A stretch of DNA of 64,000 nucleotides from Bin5 sp965261695 (GTDB lineage: Bacteria; Chloroflexota; Anaerolineae; Caldilineales; Caldilineaceae): contig OZ253474.1 in NCBI GenBank assembly GCA_965261695.1, positions 2,232,001 to 2,296,000 of the forward strand. Reading direction: 5' to 3'. This document shows positions 17,342 to 27,028 of this stretch, in pieces. The notes beneath the pieces were generated by a model. The model had not been told where the DNA came from. It saw only the letters and a program-made list of their open reading frames with translations, and made no database searches. A program made the translations under genes and the position numbers. Numbering within the stretch: the stretch's first letter is position 1; every line of letters starts with the position of its first letter.

Positions 17342-18721
17342 TCAAGCCAGCCAACCGTCACGGATCCGCCGGTTAAGATCGGCCTCGAATGCGCCGAGAG
17401 CATCCTCAATGGTTGCCTCGCCTGTCCATATCGTGTCCAAATACGGGAAGCAGCCCGGTAGCTGGTACCAGTTCAAGCACTCCGCACCCGGCGTCGTCGG
17501 CTGAACAACCCCGAACTTGATCGAATCCATGAATGGCTGCATCTTCGGATCCTGGAACGACCCGATCTGTGACTCCCGTGGAGGGATAATCCCCATCTCC
17601 TCCAGCCGGTCCCCGAGGAAGTCCGAGAAGGCTTTCAGGAAGTGCGCCCCGGCCGTCACTCGGCTCCTGTCGTCATTTTTGATGAGCATCAGGTGCCACA
17701 TGTCGAGCCAATTCGCATTTCGTTCGCTCCCGATTTGCGGCAAAATGGCTACCTCAAGATTCATCCCTTGTGATGACCAATGTTTATACCAGCGGGGAGA
17801 ATCGATCATGACGGCGATCGCGCCGGCCTCAAACTGAGGAACATTGTCCCAAAAGGAAAAATTCTTATTGCCAATCTTGTGCTTGTCGAAGACATCCAGG
17901 ATCCACTGGGCCGCGTCTATGCCAGCCTCGTTGTTGAAGGCAGCCCTGGTCCCGTCTTCAGCCATGATGCTGCCGCCATTTTGCATCAGCACCGTACCCC
18001 AAGCCAAGGAGGGGGGACCACCTGAGGTGGTCAAGCCATACCCGGCCACGCTTATGTTGTCTCCCTCGCCTTGGGTGAGCGTCTGACACCACTCGACGAA
18101 GCCAGCCCTATCTGTCGGGGAGTCCTTGACGTCAAGCCCTGCCTCGTTAAGGTAGTCAGCGTTCATCACAAGGCCGTAGACGTTGCCAGTCGTGGGCATG
18201 CCGTAGACGGTGTCCGCTAAGGACCCGAGCGCCAGCATCTCGGGAAAGAAGTCGTCCATGTCGAGGTCTTGGGCCACCAGCAGGTCCGCAAGCGGCTCGA
18301 TCAGCCCCTTGCGCCCATACAAGTTCACGTGCGCCGCGCTATGGTGGATGACGTCCGGGGGCTTGCCGGCAGCCCAGGATGACAAGATTTTGGTCTGAAG
18401 AATGGCACACTCGATGACCTCCTGATTCACCGAGATGCCTACCTCATTTTCGTCATTGTACTTGTCCACTAGCTCCTCAAGGACTATCCCCACAGGCCCT
18501 GTAAAGCAATGCCACCACGTTAAGTCATGGGGTTGCAGAGTTGCAACGCCCTCAGCCGGGCTACCTTGCTGCGCAGCCGGCGCCGGCCCCGGGGCGACAC
18601 AAGCAGCCAGACCGATCGCCCCAGCGGTTCCCGCCGCCATGGAGAGAAACCCCCGGCGACTCATCATCTTTGTCATCTCATTCCTCTTTGCTTTTCCATT
18701 CCTTCCTGTTCTCGCATCCAT
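17342..18721 (-). CDS. Extracellular sugar-binding lipoprotein (Tat/lipobox)
   Basis: A 459-residue solute-binding protein of the CUT1/SBP_bac_1 type. The ATG at 18721 has a strong site (aaaggagggagattgtc); the frame upstream is open but without support. The N-terminus has a twin-arginine signal (SRRGFLSMAAGTAG) and a lipobox with acceptor Cys in GLAACVAPG, so the mature protein is lipid-anchored outside. Later segments (DVIHHSAAHVNLYGRKGLIEP, PRWYKHWSSQGMNLEVAILP) are typical of the fold. It is the receptor for the permeases downstream. The ligand is probably an oligosaccharide or glycoside. Confidence 0.93.
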   Translation of the reverse strand: MDARTGRNGKAKRNEMTKMMSRRGFLSMAAGTAGAIGLAACVAPGPAPAAQQGSPAEGVATLQPHDLTWWHCFTGPVGIVLEELVDKYNDENEVGISVNQEVIECAILQTKILSSWAAGKPPDVIHHSAAHVNLYGRKGLIEPLADLLVAQDLDMDDFFPEMLALGSLADTVYGMPTTGNVYGLVMNADYLNEAGLDVKDSPTDRAGFVEWCQTLTQGEGDNISVAGYGLTTSGGPPSLAWGTVLMQNGGSIMAEDGTRAAFNNEAGIDAAQWILDVFDKHKIGNKNFSFWDNVPQFEAGAIAVMIDSPRWYKHWSSQGMNLEVAILPQIGSERNANWLDMWHLMLIKNDDRSRVTAGAHFLKAFSDFLGDRLEEMGIIPPRESQIGSFQDPKMQPFMDSIKFGVVQPTTPGAECLNWYQLPGCFPYLDTIWTGEATIEDALGAFEADLNRRIRDGWLA

Positions 18722-18787
18722 GACAATCTCCCTCCTTTGGGAATTAGAAGTGCAACAAGCCTCTTGCGTAAACCACATCACCCTCTC

Positions 18788-20011
18788 TTAAACCTTCACG
18801 TGCTCCGACGAGCCTATGTTCGCAAGCATCCCCCATAAGCCCAATCCCTCGACGAACTCAGACCGGTGTATGGCAACCCCATCGACCCCGGCTTCTAGCG
18901 CCGCCATTGCTTCCCGCTCAACCAGCCTGGCTATGTCTTCACTCCAACCAATATCCTCCCGCCCACCGACGATAGCTAAACCGGTAACCACTCTACATCG
19001 GTCCCCGACCTGTCGCTTGATGGTCGAGAGCTCGCCCGCGATGTCGGTCGGCGCTATTGACCACCAAGCCGGGTTCGAGAGCCAAAACCTGGGGTACAAT
19101 ACATCGAAGAGTTGCTCCTCAACCCAGGTGGGCCAATCAAACATCACTTTGTAGGCATTGGCCGGCTCGCTGAACGTGCTCCCGGTGGCCTCGGTTTGTA
19201 GCGAGAGCTCAACATCTGCCTCCAGGTTTGAAAGGACTTCCTTCAGTTCCCTGATGAACTGGGTAGCATAACCGGCCCTGAAACGCATCCAATTCTCGTC
19301 AGAATTATCGATCTCCCGCGGGTCTTGCCCGTATTCCACTCTAAAAGCAGTCATCGCAGGCTCGTCATACCCCAAAAGGCAGAACCCTTGCTCATCAGTC
19401 GGTGGAATGATAAATTCCAACTGCACACCATCAACGCCGTAGTCCTGAACGAACTCTACACACAGCGACGTGAAGTATTCTCGAACCTCGGGATAGGCCA
19501 GGCTCAACAATCCTACTCCTGGGTATCCTGTTAACCGCTGGCGTCGGTCAATGTCCAGCCAACTTTTTCCCTCTCGCGTTTTTGTAAAGTATGCTGGATG
19601 GTCGCTGGCAAATTTGCTCAAGTGAAGGATCGGTAAGAACTCGCGCAGTGCCGATTCCGGGTGCGGGCGCCACCAGCCTTGATGGCCCACGGCAACATAG
19701 GGATGGACTTCAATGCCGTGCCCATGGGCGTGTTTCACCAAGACGTTCAAGGCACTTTTTTCACCGTACCCATAACGTTCGTAGGGCGCTTCGACTCCCG
19801 GAAGACGAAAAACCCAGCGATGGCTCCTGACCGGGGCGGTATAATAGGCACACAGAAGTTTTGTGACACCCACCTTTGCACATTTTTCAACGAAGTTGAC
19901 CACGTCCTGCTCGTGCTGCGGTTCATACAAGCCCATCCACGAACCAGCGACACCACACCAGAGGCCCAGATCAGCACCCTTTTTTGAACTCAATTCGCCC
20001 TCCTTCTGCAT
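18788..20011 (-). CDS. GHL10-like (family 10-type TIM-barrel) hydrolase, copy B
   Basis: A 407-residue protein resembling the GHL10/DUF187 group of TIM-barrel glycoside hydrolases: VVNFVEKCAKVGVTKLLCAYY, HGHGIEVHPYVAVG, YPEVREYFTSLCVEFVQDYG and DGVQLEFIIPPTDEQG. The acidic residues in VDGVQLEFI and near WPTWVEEQLFDVLYPRF are candidate catalytic positions. There is no signal peptide, so it should act on an imported substrate. It is a tandem paralogue of the gene at 20023-21216, with 11 bases between them. It lies upstream of the importer genes in the same direction. The substrate is unknown. Confidence 0.8.
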   Translation of the reverse strand: MQKEGELSSKKGADLGLWCGVAGSWMGLYEPQHEQDVVNFVEKCAKVGVTKLLCAYYTAPVRSHRWVFRLPGVEAPYERYGYGEKSALNVLVKHAHGHGIEVHPYVAVGHQGWWRPHPESALREFLPILHLSKFASDHPAYFTKTREGKSWLDIDRRQRLTGYPGVGLLSLAYPEVREYFTSLCVEFVQDYGVDGVQLEFIIPPTDEQGFCLLGYDEPAMTAFRVEYGQDPREIDNSDENWMRFRAGYATQFIRELKEVLSNLEADVELSLQTEATGSTFSEPANAYKVMFDWPTWVEEQLFDVLYPRFWLSNPAWWSIAPTDIAGELSTIKRQVGDRCRVVTGLAIVGGREDIGWSEDIARLVEREAMAALEAGVDGVAIHRSEFVEGLGLWGMLANIGSSEHVKV

Positions 20012-20022
20012 ATCGAGATAGG

Positions 20023-21216
20023 CTATGATGCTTGGCGGGCATCTGCCGAGCTTAGGTTTTCAAGCATCCCCCATAAGCCGAATGCCTCGACCGCATCGGC
20101 TCTGTAAACGCCCAGACCATCGGCCCCTTCGTCGAGCGCGGCTCCTGCTGCCCGCTCTGTCAACTCGGCTATATTGTCGTTCCCACCAAGACAGACCAGA
20201 CCGGCAATTACTTGACACTTGTCCCCGACCTGCTTCTTGATGGTCGAGAGTTCTTCGGCTACCTTGGGAGGCGCTACTGGCCACCACATCGGCGGGGTCA
20301 GCCAAAATCTAGGGTATAGCGCGTCTATGAGTTGCTCTTCAACCCAGGTAGGCCAGTCAAACATCATTTTATAGGCGCGACTTGGTTCGTTGAATATGCC
20401 GTCCGCGGCTTCAGTTGCCACCGAAAGCTCAACCTCCGTTCCTGGCTTTGAAAGGGCTTCTCTCAGTTCCCTGACGAACTGGGTGAAATATCCGGCCCTG
20501 AAACGCATCCAATTGTCGTCAGAATTATCGATCTCCCGCGGGTCTTGCCCATATTTCCCTCTAAAAGCGGTCATTGCCGGCTCGTCATACCCTAAGAGAT
20601 AAGACCCTCGATCATCAGTTGGCGGAATGATAAACTCCAACTGTACACCGTCTACGCCATAGTCCTGGACATACTCAATGAACAACGACCTCGCGTATTC
20701 CCGAACTTCGGGAAATGCCAAACTGATGAAGCCTGTCCCCGGAAATAATCCTATGCCCGGCGAGCCAGAGAGCTTCTCGCGCCGATTGACATCTAGCCAA
20801 CCTCTCCCATCTTGAGTCTTCGTCCAGTATTCGGGGTGATCTCTAGCAAACTTGCTCATGCGCGCAAAAACGCCCAGTTCTCCGACGGACGAAACGCGCA
20901 TCCAGCCCCCTTCGCTCCCCAAAGGGACATGTGGATGGACTTCCAAGCCACAATCATGAGCATGTCTGACCAAGACATTCAAAGGGCTTTTCTCGCCATA
21001 CTCATACGGTTCGTACGCAGCTTCGACTTCCAGATGACGAATAAGCCAGCGATGACTCTTCACCGGGCTGATATAAAAGGAAGGTATCAATCTCTTAACA
21101 CCGGCCTCTGCACATTTTTCAACGAAGGTGGCGATGTCCTTCTCGTAAAAGGACTCAAAGTACAACCCACCCACACCGCACCAGAGAACCAAATCGATAC
21201 CGTTCTTAGAATCCAC
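20023..21216 (-). CDS. GHL10-like (family 10-type TIM-barrel) hydrolase, copy A
   Basis: A 397-residue paralogue of the gene just downstream. The two share long blocks such as QDYGVDGVQLEFIIPPTD, GYDEPAMTAFR, GQDPREIDNSD and FDWPTWVEEQL, and are clearly the product of tandem duplication. The N-terminal parts differ more (GGLYFESFYEKDIATF against GSWMGLYEPQHEQDVV), so the two copies may prefer different substrates. It is cytoplasmic by lack of a signal peptide. It is probably the first gene of the importer transcript; 208 bases separate it from the alcohol dehydrogenase gene upstream. Confidence 0.8.
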   Translation of the reverse strand: MDSKNGIDLVLWCGVGGLYFESFYEKDIATFVEKCAEAGVKRLIPSFYISPVKSHRWLIRHLEVEAAYEPYEYGEKSPLNVLVRHAHDCGLEVHPHVPLGSEGGWMRVSSVGELGVFARMSKFARDHPEYWTKTQDGRGWLDVNRREKLSGSPGIGLFPGTGFISLAFPEVREYARSLFIEYVQDYGVDGVQLEFIIPPTDDRGSYLLGYDEPAMTAFRGKYGQDPREIDNSDDNWMRFRAGYFTQFVRELREALSKPGTEVELSVATEAADGIFNEPSRAYKMMFDWPTWVEEQLIDALYPRFWLTPPMWWPVAPPKVAEELSTIKKQVGDKCQVIAGLVCLGGNDNIAELTERAAGAALDEGADGLGVYRADAVEAFGLWGMLENLSSADARQAS

Positions 21217-21424
21217 GCTTTACTCCTTTCGCGTTTTGCGTCGTGAGCAGTCGCTATGTGGCAGGAGATCTCTTAACAACTCAATAGGTTAGAGTGCGAA
21301 CTCGACTTGAACAGCGCTTGCATTTACTAGCAGTTTGCTACCTCTAAGGTCTGGCTCGCCTCAAGAAGTGTGGGCTAGCAAGATCAGCAGACGGAAAACC
21401 TCCGTGGAGGTCAACTTCCTCACC

Positions 21425-22423
21425 TTATTCAAGCTCAACCTGAGCTTGAATAGCTTGACGATCAGCCTTATTCGCCATGATGGCAAAGGCCTCCGGCAGG
21501 CCCTCCAGACCTTTGAGCACATGTGTCACGGTCGGCGCCAAGCGAATTCGCCCCGCGGCCACTAGCGCCGCAACTCGCTTCGTATCAGGTGGCTCCCGGG
21601 CACCGCCCATGATGATTTGCACGTCCGTCTGTCGCAGGGCGTGCATGTCCAGCGTCAGCGATCCCTGGTAGAAGGCTACCAAACACACGGTCCCCCCGCG
21701 GCGTACCATAGCCAGCGCCTGCTCCACGGAACTCGTTCCGGCCAGGCCCACCTCGGGCTTACCTCCGGCGCATTCGACAACGATATCAGCCCCAACTCCC
21801 TCGGTTAGTTCCCGCACTCGCCGCACCGGGTCCATTTTCGACGCGTCAATGGCCTCATCAGCTCCCAGATCGTGAGACAGCTCTAAGGCTTCGGGGCGTA
21901 CATCTGTGGTGAAGACCCGTCCAGCGCCCGCGGCATGAAAGGCTTGCAGGCAACCTAATCCCATCACGCCTTGGCCAACGACAACCACCGTGTCGCCCAG
22001 CCGGACCGGAGCCCGCTTGACCACACTGATGCAGCCGGCCAGCGGCTGGATACAGGCGCCCTCATTGTAAGACAGATTGTCAGGCAATCGGATGAGTTGG
22101 TCGGCTGCGATGGCCATGAACTGAGCGAAAGCGCGGTGATTGCCGCCCAGAAAGGCCCCCACTCGGTCACCTTTCTTCAGACCGGTGATGTCCCCAGCGA
22201 CCTCTACGACGTCGCCGCTGAATTCGTGGCCAAACACGTCTGGCATCTGGTGGCGCGAATAGATCGTCCATTCGTCTCCCAACATGCCACTCAGGAATTC
22301 CACGTCGGTGATGCTGGGCTGCGCAACCCGCACGTTGACCAGTATCTGACCGGGTCCAAGCTCCGGCCGCGGCAACTCTTCTATGCGCATATCGTTGAAA
22401 TTGTGCCAAACAGCTGCCTTCAT
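21425..22423 (-). CDS. Zinc-type alcohol dehydrogenase (threonine/sorbitol dehydrogenase-like)
   Basis: A 333-residue medium-chain dehydrogenase. The start at 22423 (second of two adjacent ATGs) is six bases after aggag; an upstream in-frame start would overlap the amidohydrolase gene. The GroES-like domain has the GHEFSGDVVEV motif (catalytic-zinc Glu/His region). The Rossmann domain has VVVGQGVMGLGCLQAF, and the substrate part has CAGGKPEVG. The four-cysteine structural zinc lobe is not evident, so it may be a shorter variant. It probably oxidises a polyol or sugar alcohol using NAD(P). It follows the amidohydrolase by 47 bases. Confidence 0.87.
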   Translation of the reverse strand: MKAAVWHNFNDMRIEELPRPELGPGQILVNVRVAQPSITDVEFLSGMLGDEWTIYSRHQMPDVFGHEFSGDVVEVAGDITGLKKGDRVGAFLGGNHRAFAQFMAIAADQLIRLPDNLSYNEGACIQPLAGCISVVKRAPVRLGDTVVVVGQGVMGLGCLQAFHAAGAGRVFTTDVRPEALELSHDLGADEAIDASKMDPVRRVRELTEGVGADIVVECAGGKPEVGLAGTSSVEQALAMVRRGGTVCLVAFYQGSLTLDMHALRQTDVQIIMGGAREPPDTKRVAALVAAGRIRLAPTVTHVLKGLEGLPEAFAIMANKADRQAIQAQVELE

Positions 22424-22470
22424 CATCAACTCCTGCCGAGAGCCTGTACGCCCCGATCGTTGACCACGCC

Positions 22471-23310
22471 TCAATTGTCGAGCCCGAGCAAGGCGAGCGA
22501 ATCGCGATGGATGATGCCCTCGATCACTTCGTCCGGCACGTGAGGCAACGGTGTTCCCGCTACCTGGTCGTTGAGCCGACGCATCTTATCCATACCCTCC
22601 TGCGGTGTCCAGAAGGGGAAGTCAGAACCGAACAGCAGCTTGTCGGTCACCCCCCACTCCAGGCAGAGAATCAATGCTTGCAGACCCGCCCAGGGACGTA
22701 CCCACAGCCCTGACACGTCCGAGTAGACGTTCGGCTGCTTACGGACAACGATGGCCGTCTCTCGCTGCCAGGGGTGCGCCAGGTGCGCGATGACCATCTT
22801 CAGATCGGGAAAGGCGCGCGCCACCTTGTCAATGAGCAGCGGATGGCTATACTCGGTCACGTCCTTCGAGCCGGGCGTCGTGCCCATGTGGAACAGGATG
22901 GGCAATTGGAGACGCTGGGCAGCCGCGTAGAGGGGAAAGATCGTCGTATCCGCCGGATTAAAGGGGTGTGATGTTGGATACAGCTTGATGCCGCGCAACC
23001 CCAAATCCTCCTTGGCGCGCTGCATTTCCTCAATCGCCCCGCCATCAAAGACATCTAACGTCATGAAACCGATGCACTTGGTTGGGTCGTGCCGAACCCA
23101 TTCCGCCGTGAACTCGTTCGGCACTCGAACGCCGGACTGCGTAGCGGTGATACCGAACACGATGGAGACATCAACCGGTTCCATACCGCGCGCGTACTCC
23201 TCGGGTGCGAGCGGCTGCATCGGTGCATAACCGGCCCGTTCCATAGAGCGGTGAGTGTATTCACTGACGTGTTCGGGCTGGATACAATGGGTATGGATAT
23301 CCACAATCAT
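22471..23310 (-). CDS. Amidohydrolase-family (AMP_DD / PF04909 type) metal hydrolase
   Basis: A 279-residue TIM-barrel amidohydrolase. The metal-binding HxH is at the N-terminus (IVDIHTHCIQ). Further metal or active-site residues are in LPILFHMGTTPG, KMVIAHLAHPW and LLFGSDFPFWTP (GSDFP is the family's final metal Asp). Members act as 2-pyrone-4,6-dicarboxylate lactonases, decarboxylases or lactone hydrolases; within this set a sugar lactonase role would fit, but that is inference. The ATG at 23310 follows an aaaggaggattacc leader. Confidence 0.88.
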   Translation of the reverse strand: MIVDIHTHCIQPEHVSEYTHRSMERAGYAPMQPLAPEEYARGMEPVDVSIVFGITATQSGVRVPNEFTAEWVRHDPTKCIGFMTLDVFDGGAIEEMQRAKEDLGLRGIKLYPTSHPFNPADTTIFPLYAAAQRLQLPILFHMGTTPGSKDVTEYSHPLLIDKVARAFPDLKMVIAHLAHPWQRETAIVVRKQPNVYSDVSGLWVRPWAGLQALILCLEWGVTDKLLFGSDFPFWTPQEGMDKMRRLNDQVAGTPLPHVPDEVIEGIIHRDSLALLGLDN

Positions 23311-23330
23311 GGTAATCCTCCTTTGTCTGA

Positions 23331-24320
23331 TTAAATCGATACGGCGGCCAGCCGGCGCAATTCAGCAATCGTATAGGAACCGGGCTCGAGTCCGTCTTCG
23401 GCCATCTCGTTTGCAATCCTACATAAGAGGTCGTTGAGAGGCGCCTCGGTTCCCACTCTCTTGGCTTCCCTGACGACCTCCCCTTCCAGGTAGTCGGTCT
23501 CCACAGTGCCCGAACGACGGGCGAGGCTCTGCCACGTCGACCCACCGTATTCCACGCCACCGGGCAGCTTCAAGTCTTGCGCTTGAGCCAGCACGCGCTC
23601 CCGAAACTCTTTCTCTGGTTCGTATGTAATGCCCGCCCGCTCCCAGACGCTGATAGCCTCGGCGCGCAATTCGCTCAGGAACGGGTCTAGCTCCTTCCTA
23701 CTGGCTTGCAAACCAACGATGGCAAAGAGTGAATTCCCGATATTCGTGAGCAGTTTTGTGTATTTCGCCGGCATGATTTGCGCGTTTAGCTCCACCCGGA
23801 AACCGGCGCGCTGCAAATCACGAGCTACGTTCCGGGCAACTTCATCGACGCCTTCCGGGTAGCGCCCAATCTCAAGCACACCCGCGCAACTTACATCGGC
23901 GCCGATCACCTCACCGTCTACCAGAAACATCGCTGGCAGCGCGGTTACAACTCCATACACATTGTCAAAACAGCGCGCAGCGATGCGCTCGTTGACCACT
24001 GAGTTTTGCATGCAAAAAACAGGCGTCGTCGATGACACGCCGGCCTGGCGCAACTCCGTCAGCGCCGTGTCCGTATGTTGCGACTTGACTGTCAAGAGTA
24101 CAGCGTCATCTGATTGGAAGGGGGTGAGATCCGAGGCAGAGATAGCCGTCCGAATGGAGACTCGATGAGCTTGAGAGGGACTGCGCACAGCGAGTCCCCG
24201 CTGCTCGATGCGAGCCGCATGGCCTGGTCTGGCAACCAGTACCACATTCAGTCCGACTGTATGCAGGTAAGCACCGATGATACTTCCGACCGCGCCAGCC
24301 CCATAAACAACATACCTCAA
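23331..24320 (-). CDS. Ketopantoate reductase-like (ApbA/PanE family) dehydrogenase
   Basis: About 329 residues. The Rossmann start RYVVYGAGAVGSIIGAYL carries GxGxxG. The C-terminal ApbA_C domain includes NIGNSLFAIVG and GGSTWQSLARRSGTVETDYLEGE with the SxWQD-like block of the family. The start is taken as TTG at 24320 because a gaggaggg site sits nine bases upstream and the Rossmann strand begins right there. Upstream in-frame codons add a poorly conserved leader. Its presence in a catabolic set suggests reduction or oxidation of a 2-keto acid and not pantothenate synthesis. It is the first gene of the minus-strand series. Confidence 0.85.
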   Translation of the reverse strand: MRYVVYGAGAVGSIIGAYLHTVGLNVVLVARPGHAARIEQRGLAVRSPSQAHRVSIRTAISASDLTPFQSDDAVLLTVKSQHTDTALTELRQAGVSSTTPVFCMQNSVVNERIAARCFDNVYGVVTALPAMFLVDGEVIGADVSCAGVLEIGRYPEGVDEVARNVARDLQRAGFRVELNAQIMPAKYTKLLTNIGNSLFAIVGLQASRKELDPFLSELRAEAISVWERAGITYEPEKEFRERVLAQAQDLKLPGGVEYGGSTWQSLARRSGTVETDYLEGEVVREAKRVGTEAPLNDLLCRIANEMAEDGLEPGSYTIAELRRLAAVSI

Positions 24321-24453
24321 TGTGGGCCCTCCTCGACGACAATTCTGCGCGTCCTCCAGAGCGACATGGTCACACGCTGAATTTACGCTAACATGCTCCT
24401 TCCCTTCTGTCAAGTCAAAAAAATTGGTGCGAAAAATCCTACTTGGGTCTTAT

Positions 24454-24591
24454 GCTAATGTGAATCCCGTTTGAAACCAAGACTTTTCGCGCGGCTAACG
24501 CAATTGAAACGTGGCCGTCTCGCCTGCCCTTACGCAATTCGCAATACGCAATGCAGAAAAAAAGCGGGTTCTCAATGTGAACGCATATTAG
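24454..24591. repeat. Small repeated element, copy R2 (MITE-like)
   Basis: About 138 bases, a close copy of the element at 12504-12649 (shared blocks ctaatgtgaatcccgt, gacttttcgcgcggctaacg, ctcaatgtgaacgca). Imperfect terminal inverted repeats; no coding capacity. It stands in the gap upstream of the ketopantoate-reductase-like gene, so its sequence may supply or disturb promoter signals for that operon. Its right end touches the left end of the IS701-like element at 24592. Confidence 0.72.
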
Positions 24592-25653
24592 TAGGACTTT
24601 CGCTAGGAGGTCAGGATCCTGTAAGCTTGAGACATGATTGCAAAACAGAAGTATGTCGAGTATCTTATCAGCACGCCGATCAACTACACCTGTACCAATC
24701 TGGCTGAACATCTGGAAGGCATGAGCCACGATGTAGTCAGCGATTTCTTGAAAAGAGAGCGACTCACAGCCAGTCATCTATGGGAACTGGTGGAGGAACA
24801 GATCGACGACAGTCCGGACGCGTACCTGATCATTGACGACAGTGTGCAAGACAAACGCTATTCACGGTCAATCGAGATGGTAAAGCTGCAATACAGTGGC
24901 GCTGAAGGTGGTCTGGCGCCTGGCATCGCTGTCGTCAACCTGGTTCACACCAGTGGTGAAGATGGCGGCTATTATCCGATCGATTTCCGCATCTACGCCA
25001 AAGAGGCAGATGGGAAGTCAAAGAACGACCATTTTCAAGAGCTGCTGCTGCGAGCGGTCGGCGCCAAACAGATTCAGGCCAAGACGGTGCTATTTGATAG
25101 TTGGTATGGCTCTTGGCAGAACCTGAAGTTGATTTACCGTCTGGGATTGACCTTCTACACCACACGCAAAGCCAACCGCCTGGTCAGTCTGAGCGCAGAA
25201 GATGGCTATATTCATCTTGATGCGATCGATTGGTACGACGAACGGCTTAAGCATGGCATCATTGTCAAGCTCAAGAAAGTGCCTATCAAAGTGAAATTGT
25301 TCAAGCTAGTTGCTATAAACGGCGACATTGACTGGGTCATCACCAATGATCTGGATGAGACCGTGATCACGCAAGTCGCTCAACACGCGAACGAGTTGCG
25401 CTGTCGGCGTCGAAGAATTTCACCGCGAATTGAAGCAGTTGACTGGCTCTGCCAAATGCCAATGTCGCAAAGCTCGTTCGCAGCGCAATCACCTCGCTTG
25501 CTGTTACCATGCCTGGCTTTCATTGAAGGTCCACGCTACCTTGCTCAACAAAACCATCTATCGCGTTCATACTGACCTCTTCAGCGATTATCTGCGAAAC
25601 CAACTTCGCAGCCCTACTATCCCGGCATTCCAGCCGACTTAGATAAAGTCCTA
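24592..25653 (+). mobile_element. IS701/IS4-type insertion sequence with a frameshifted transposase
   Basis: About 1.06 kb. The left end taggactttcgctagg (from 24592) and the right end, whose complement reads taggactttatctaag (to 25653), are imperfect terminal inverted repeats. The transposase gene fills the interior. No convincing target duplication is seen; the left end abuts the repeat R2. A second, truncated member of the family lies at the end of the CRISPR array (56266-56531). Confidence 0.8.
24634..25642 (+). pseudogene. IS701-like DDE transposase, frameshifted near residue 255
   Basis: The first frame opens MIAKQKYVEYLISTPINYT, with catalytic Asp in YLIIDDSVQDK and VLFDSWYGSWQNLK, as in IS701/DDE_5 transposases. 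At about 25400 one extra base disrupts the frame. The intended continuation (VEEFHRELKQLTGSAKCQCR to SPTIPAFQPT, stop at 25642) lies in the next frame. Comparison with the remnant at 56266 (ttgcgctggcaggtcgaaga there, ttgcgctgtcggcgtcgaag here) shows the inserted base. The conserved EEFHRELKQL block carrying the catalytic Glu is therefore out of frame, and the copy is probably inactive. Confidence 0.85.
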
Positions 25654-27028
25654 ATAAGCCAAATTCTTGATAAACAAAACAAGATAATCTCCGCAGGGAG
25701 GATCGCGTGTTCGGTTATGCATTGAGAGAAGCTTATCAAAGTTTTCTTCTTGCTGCACGAGCTTCTCCATACCACCTGCTCCGTCTACTGTTTCTAAATC
25801 TCTTGTTCGGTACCGGTCCTGCAATTATTCTATACCTGCAGAAAATTATTATAGACGAGATATCTCTATCAACGATGCTACCGTCAGGAGATCTTCTGGA
25901 TTGGATTGGCTCCCACCCGCTGCTCTGGAATAGCATAATAGGCTTTGTCATTATCAATCTCTTACTCGATTCTATTGAAACAATTGCTGGCTTTGAGGCC
26001 AACACATTCTGCGAGAGCGTACTGGGTAAAATTAAGACAAGAATGTACAAGAAGATAGCAGAATTTAATGATATTGCCTTATTTGAGAATCCTGAACTTT
26101 TAAATACGGTACAACTGGCGCTAAATGGTATTCCCAGACTAAGCCATCTCTCTTTCATTCTTGGAAACCTTTTAATGGGCTTTTTTAGTTTTGTTCCTGT
26201 ATTCTTGTTATCCTTTTCGATTACATGGTGGATTCCGTTCGTTATTTTAATACTGGCCATACCCTCAATTTATGTGCAAATTCGCTATGAAGAAGAGGGG
26301 TGGGGGGTTGAGCGCTCGCAAGCTGGTATTGTAAGGAGAATGAATATTTCTGAAGGAGTGCTAACGCAAGGAGAATATGCTAAAGAGTTGCGGTTATTTC
26401 AACTGCAATCTCTCTTTCTTGATCGCTGGCGCAGACTTTTCTGGAATGCCTTTGATGAAATGTATGAAGTTCGCAAGAAAGGAACCCGCGTCATTTTGTT
26501 GTGGTCAGTCCTGAGTGGACTGGGAGTGGGGGCGCCGTTCATATATATCGTCTGGGCAACCATAAATGGAATCTACACGCTTGGGGATTTAGCCCTTTAC
26601 GCTGGGATAGTATTTCAAGCCCGCAGAAGTCTTTATGTGTTGATCGGAAACATGGCAGAGCTTCACAACGCCGCTTTAGGCGCCATGCCAATTTTTCAAC
26701 TTCTGAATTTGCAGGCTTCCATACAAGACATAGCAACGCCGGAGACAAATATTGGAGTGGATTCAGGCATCACAATCAATGATCTTTCCTTCTCATATCC
26801 AAATAGCAAGAGGCAAGTGCTCAAAGATATCAATCTGACGATTAAACCAGGTGAGACAGTAGCGATTGTAGGCAAAAACGGCGCCGGCAAAACAACGCTC
26901 ATGAAACTGATTTGTCGTTTATATGATCCTCAAAAGGGGTCGATTGGCTGGGATGGCAAAGATATTCGTTCTATTGAACTGGAAACCTTGCGCCGCAATA
27001 TAGCTGTTGTGATGCAAGATTACGCTAA

